From: Mesorhizobium temperatum | Lineage (GTDB): Bacteria; Pseudomonadota; Alphaproteobacteria; Rhizobiales; Rhizobiaceae | Length of the DNA: 64,000 bases | Assembly: GCF_002284575.1 (NCBI RefSeq) | Contig: NZ_NPKJ01000076.1 | Span: 137,432 to 201,431, forward strand | Direction of reading: 5' to 3' | Part shown: positions 63,511-64,000 of the stretch, in pieces | Position numbering within the stretch: the first letter of the stretch is position 1 | How the letters are laid out: each line of letters begins with the position of its first letter | Position numbers and translations under genes: made by a program | Notes under the pieces: generated by a model | What the model was told of the DNA's origin: nothing | What the model saw: the letters and a program-made list of their open reading frames with translations, nothing else | Databases searched by the model: none

Positions 63511-64000
63511 TTACTCCGTCGCCGTCAGGCCAAGCGAGACGGCAAAGGCGGTGAATTTCTTCGCTTCCTCACTATCGGAGCCAAAAACGGCGATACCGCG
63601 ATTGAGCGCGTCGCGGGCCTGATCGGCCTTGCCCAGCATGACATAGGAACGAATAAGCTGCATCCATCCTTCCGCATCGCGCGGGTTTTGCCGAAGTCTT
63701 TCATCAAGTCCCGCGACCATGGTGTTGATCATCGCTTCCCTGTCCTGCGGCGACATCGACGAGGCGGCATCGATATCCCCGCCGTCCGGGCCTTTTGCAG
63801 GCACTCCCGAAGCGACGCTCTGCCTGGCGGATTCGGCCAGTGCCTGCTCGACGGCGGCGCGCCAGGCTGAGTCCCGCGGCAAGGCCGCGAGCATTTTCTG
63901 CCAGCCAGCTGTGGCCTCCTCAATGCGGCCTTCCTGCGCCATGCCCATCGCCAGATAAAAGCTGGCCTTCGGATTTGCCGGATCGAGCTTCAGCGCCGCC
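63511..64000 (-). CDS. ccmI: cytochrome c biogenesis protein CcmI (CycH), C-terminal part
   Basis: The frame is open from the stop at 63511 to the window edge, so only about the C-terminal 163 residues are seen. These include TPR-like text: AALKLDPANPKASFYLAMGMAQEGRIEEATAGWQKMLAAL and WMQLIRSYVMLGKADQARDALNRGIAVFG. In CcmI a membrane N-terminus is followed by TPRs that hold apocytochrome c. It precedes ccmE by 3 bases. The N-terminal part lies outside the window. Confidence 0.9.
   Translation of the reverse strand, partial: AALKLDPANPKASFYLAMGMAQEGRIEEATAGWQKMLAALPRDSAWRAAVEQALAESARQSVASGVPAKGPDGGDIDAASSMSPQDREAMINTMVAGLDERLRQNPRDAEGWMQLIRSYVMLGKADQARDALNRGIAVFGSDSEEAKKFTAFAVSLGLTATE

Overview
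The window looks like chromosomal DNA of a Rhizobiales alphaproteobacterium, most likely Mesorhizobium or a close relative. The evidence is the high GC content, the gene orders acpS-lepB-rnc-era and pleC-glnE-two-component-degP-cycLKJH, an Omp2/RopA-type porin, one bifunctional Rsh enzyme, and many rhizobial palindromic intergenic repeats. The genus is inference; the class is well supported. There is no prophage, large insertion sequence or CRISPR array. Nearly all genes share the same base composition.

Region by region. 1-7.4 kb: an operon-like minus-strand block (partial aminoglycoside-phosphotransferase-like gene, era, rnc, lepB, acpS, a collapsed DUF2062 gene, a VOC protein, pyrE, rsh, rpoZ). 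7.7-9.0 kb: a NYN-domain nuclease-like protein overlapped by a family 5 uracil-DNA glycosylase. 9-10.5 kb: a quinone-oxidoreductase-like enzyme divergent from an HxlR regulator. 10.5-16.2 kb: GH25 muramidase, smpB, dapA, a soluble lytic transglycosylase, an alpha/beta hydrolase. 16.2-18.5 kb: a small GIY-YIG protein, tRNA-Ser(GCU), a porin with a strong terminator. 19-22 kb: a TPR sulfotransferase and an aminotransferase.

22.1-30.8 kb is the most unusual part. It is a leucine/isovalerate catabolic cluster (TetR regulator, ivd, mccB, mccA) interrupted by a VapBC-type toxin-antitoxin pair between ivd and mccB, and by a macro-domain protein plus a small exported protein between mccB and mccA. 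A convergent branched-chain amino acid binding protein follows. The toxin lacks one of the expected PIN acidic residues, and the pair seems to carry its own promoter and operator.

31-36.5 kb holds a Sel1 protein, DUF2147, two small exported-looking ORFs, AMP nucleosidase, a membrane-anchored endonuclease/phosphatase-like protein with an in-frame minisatellite, and a DUF922 putative protease. 36.9-39.6 kb is a compact LacI-regulated locus with two perfect operators, a MoaF-like protein and an extradiol dioxygenase. 39.7-50.6 kb holds ETF:quinone oxidoreductase (which would accept the electrons from ivd), an exported unknown, a family-4-like uracil-DNA glycosylase, an XRE/MmyB regulator, a DMT exporter coupled to an orphan CoxL-like molybdoenzyme subunit, and aminopeptidase N. 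51-64 kb holds the PleC-like kinase, glnE, an OmpR/EnvZ-type pair, degP and the cytochrome c maturation operon (ccmH, ccmF, ccmE, ccmI partial).

Intergenic space is dominated by several palindromic repeat families. One copy (50.6 kb) is itself split by a 122-bp MITE-like element with terminal inverted repeats and a 5-bp target duplication.
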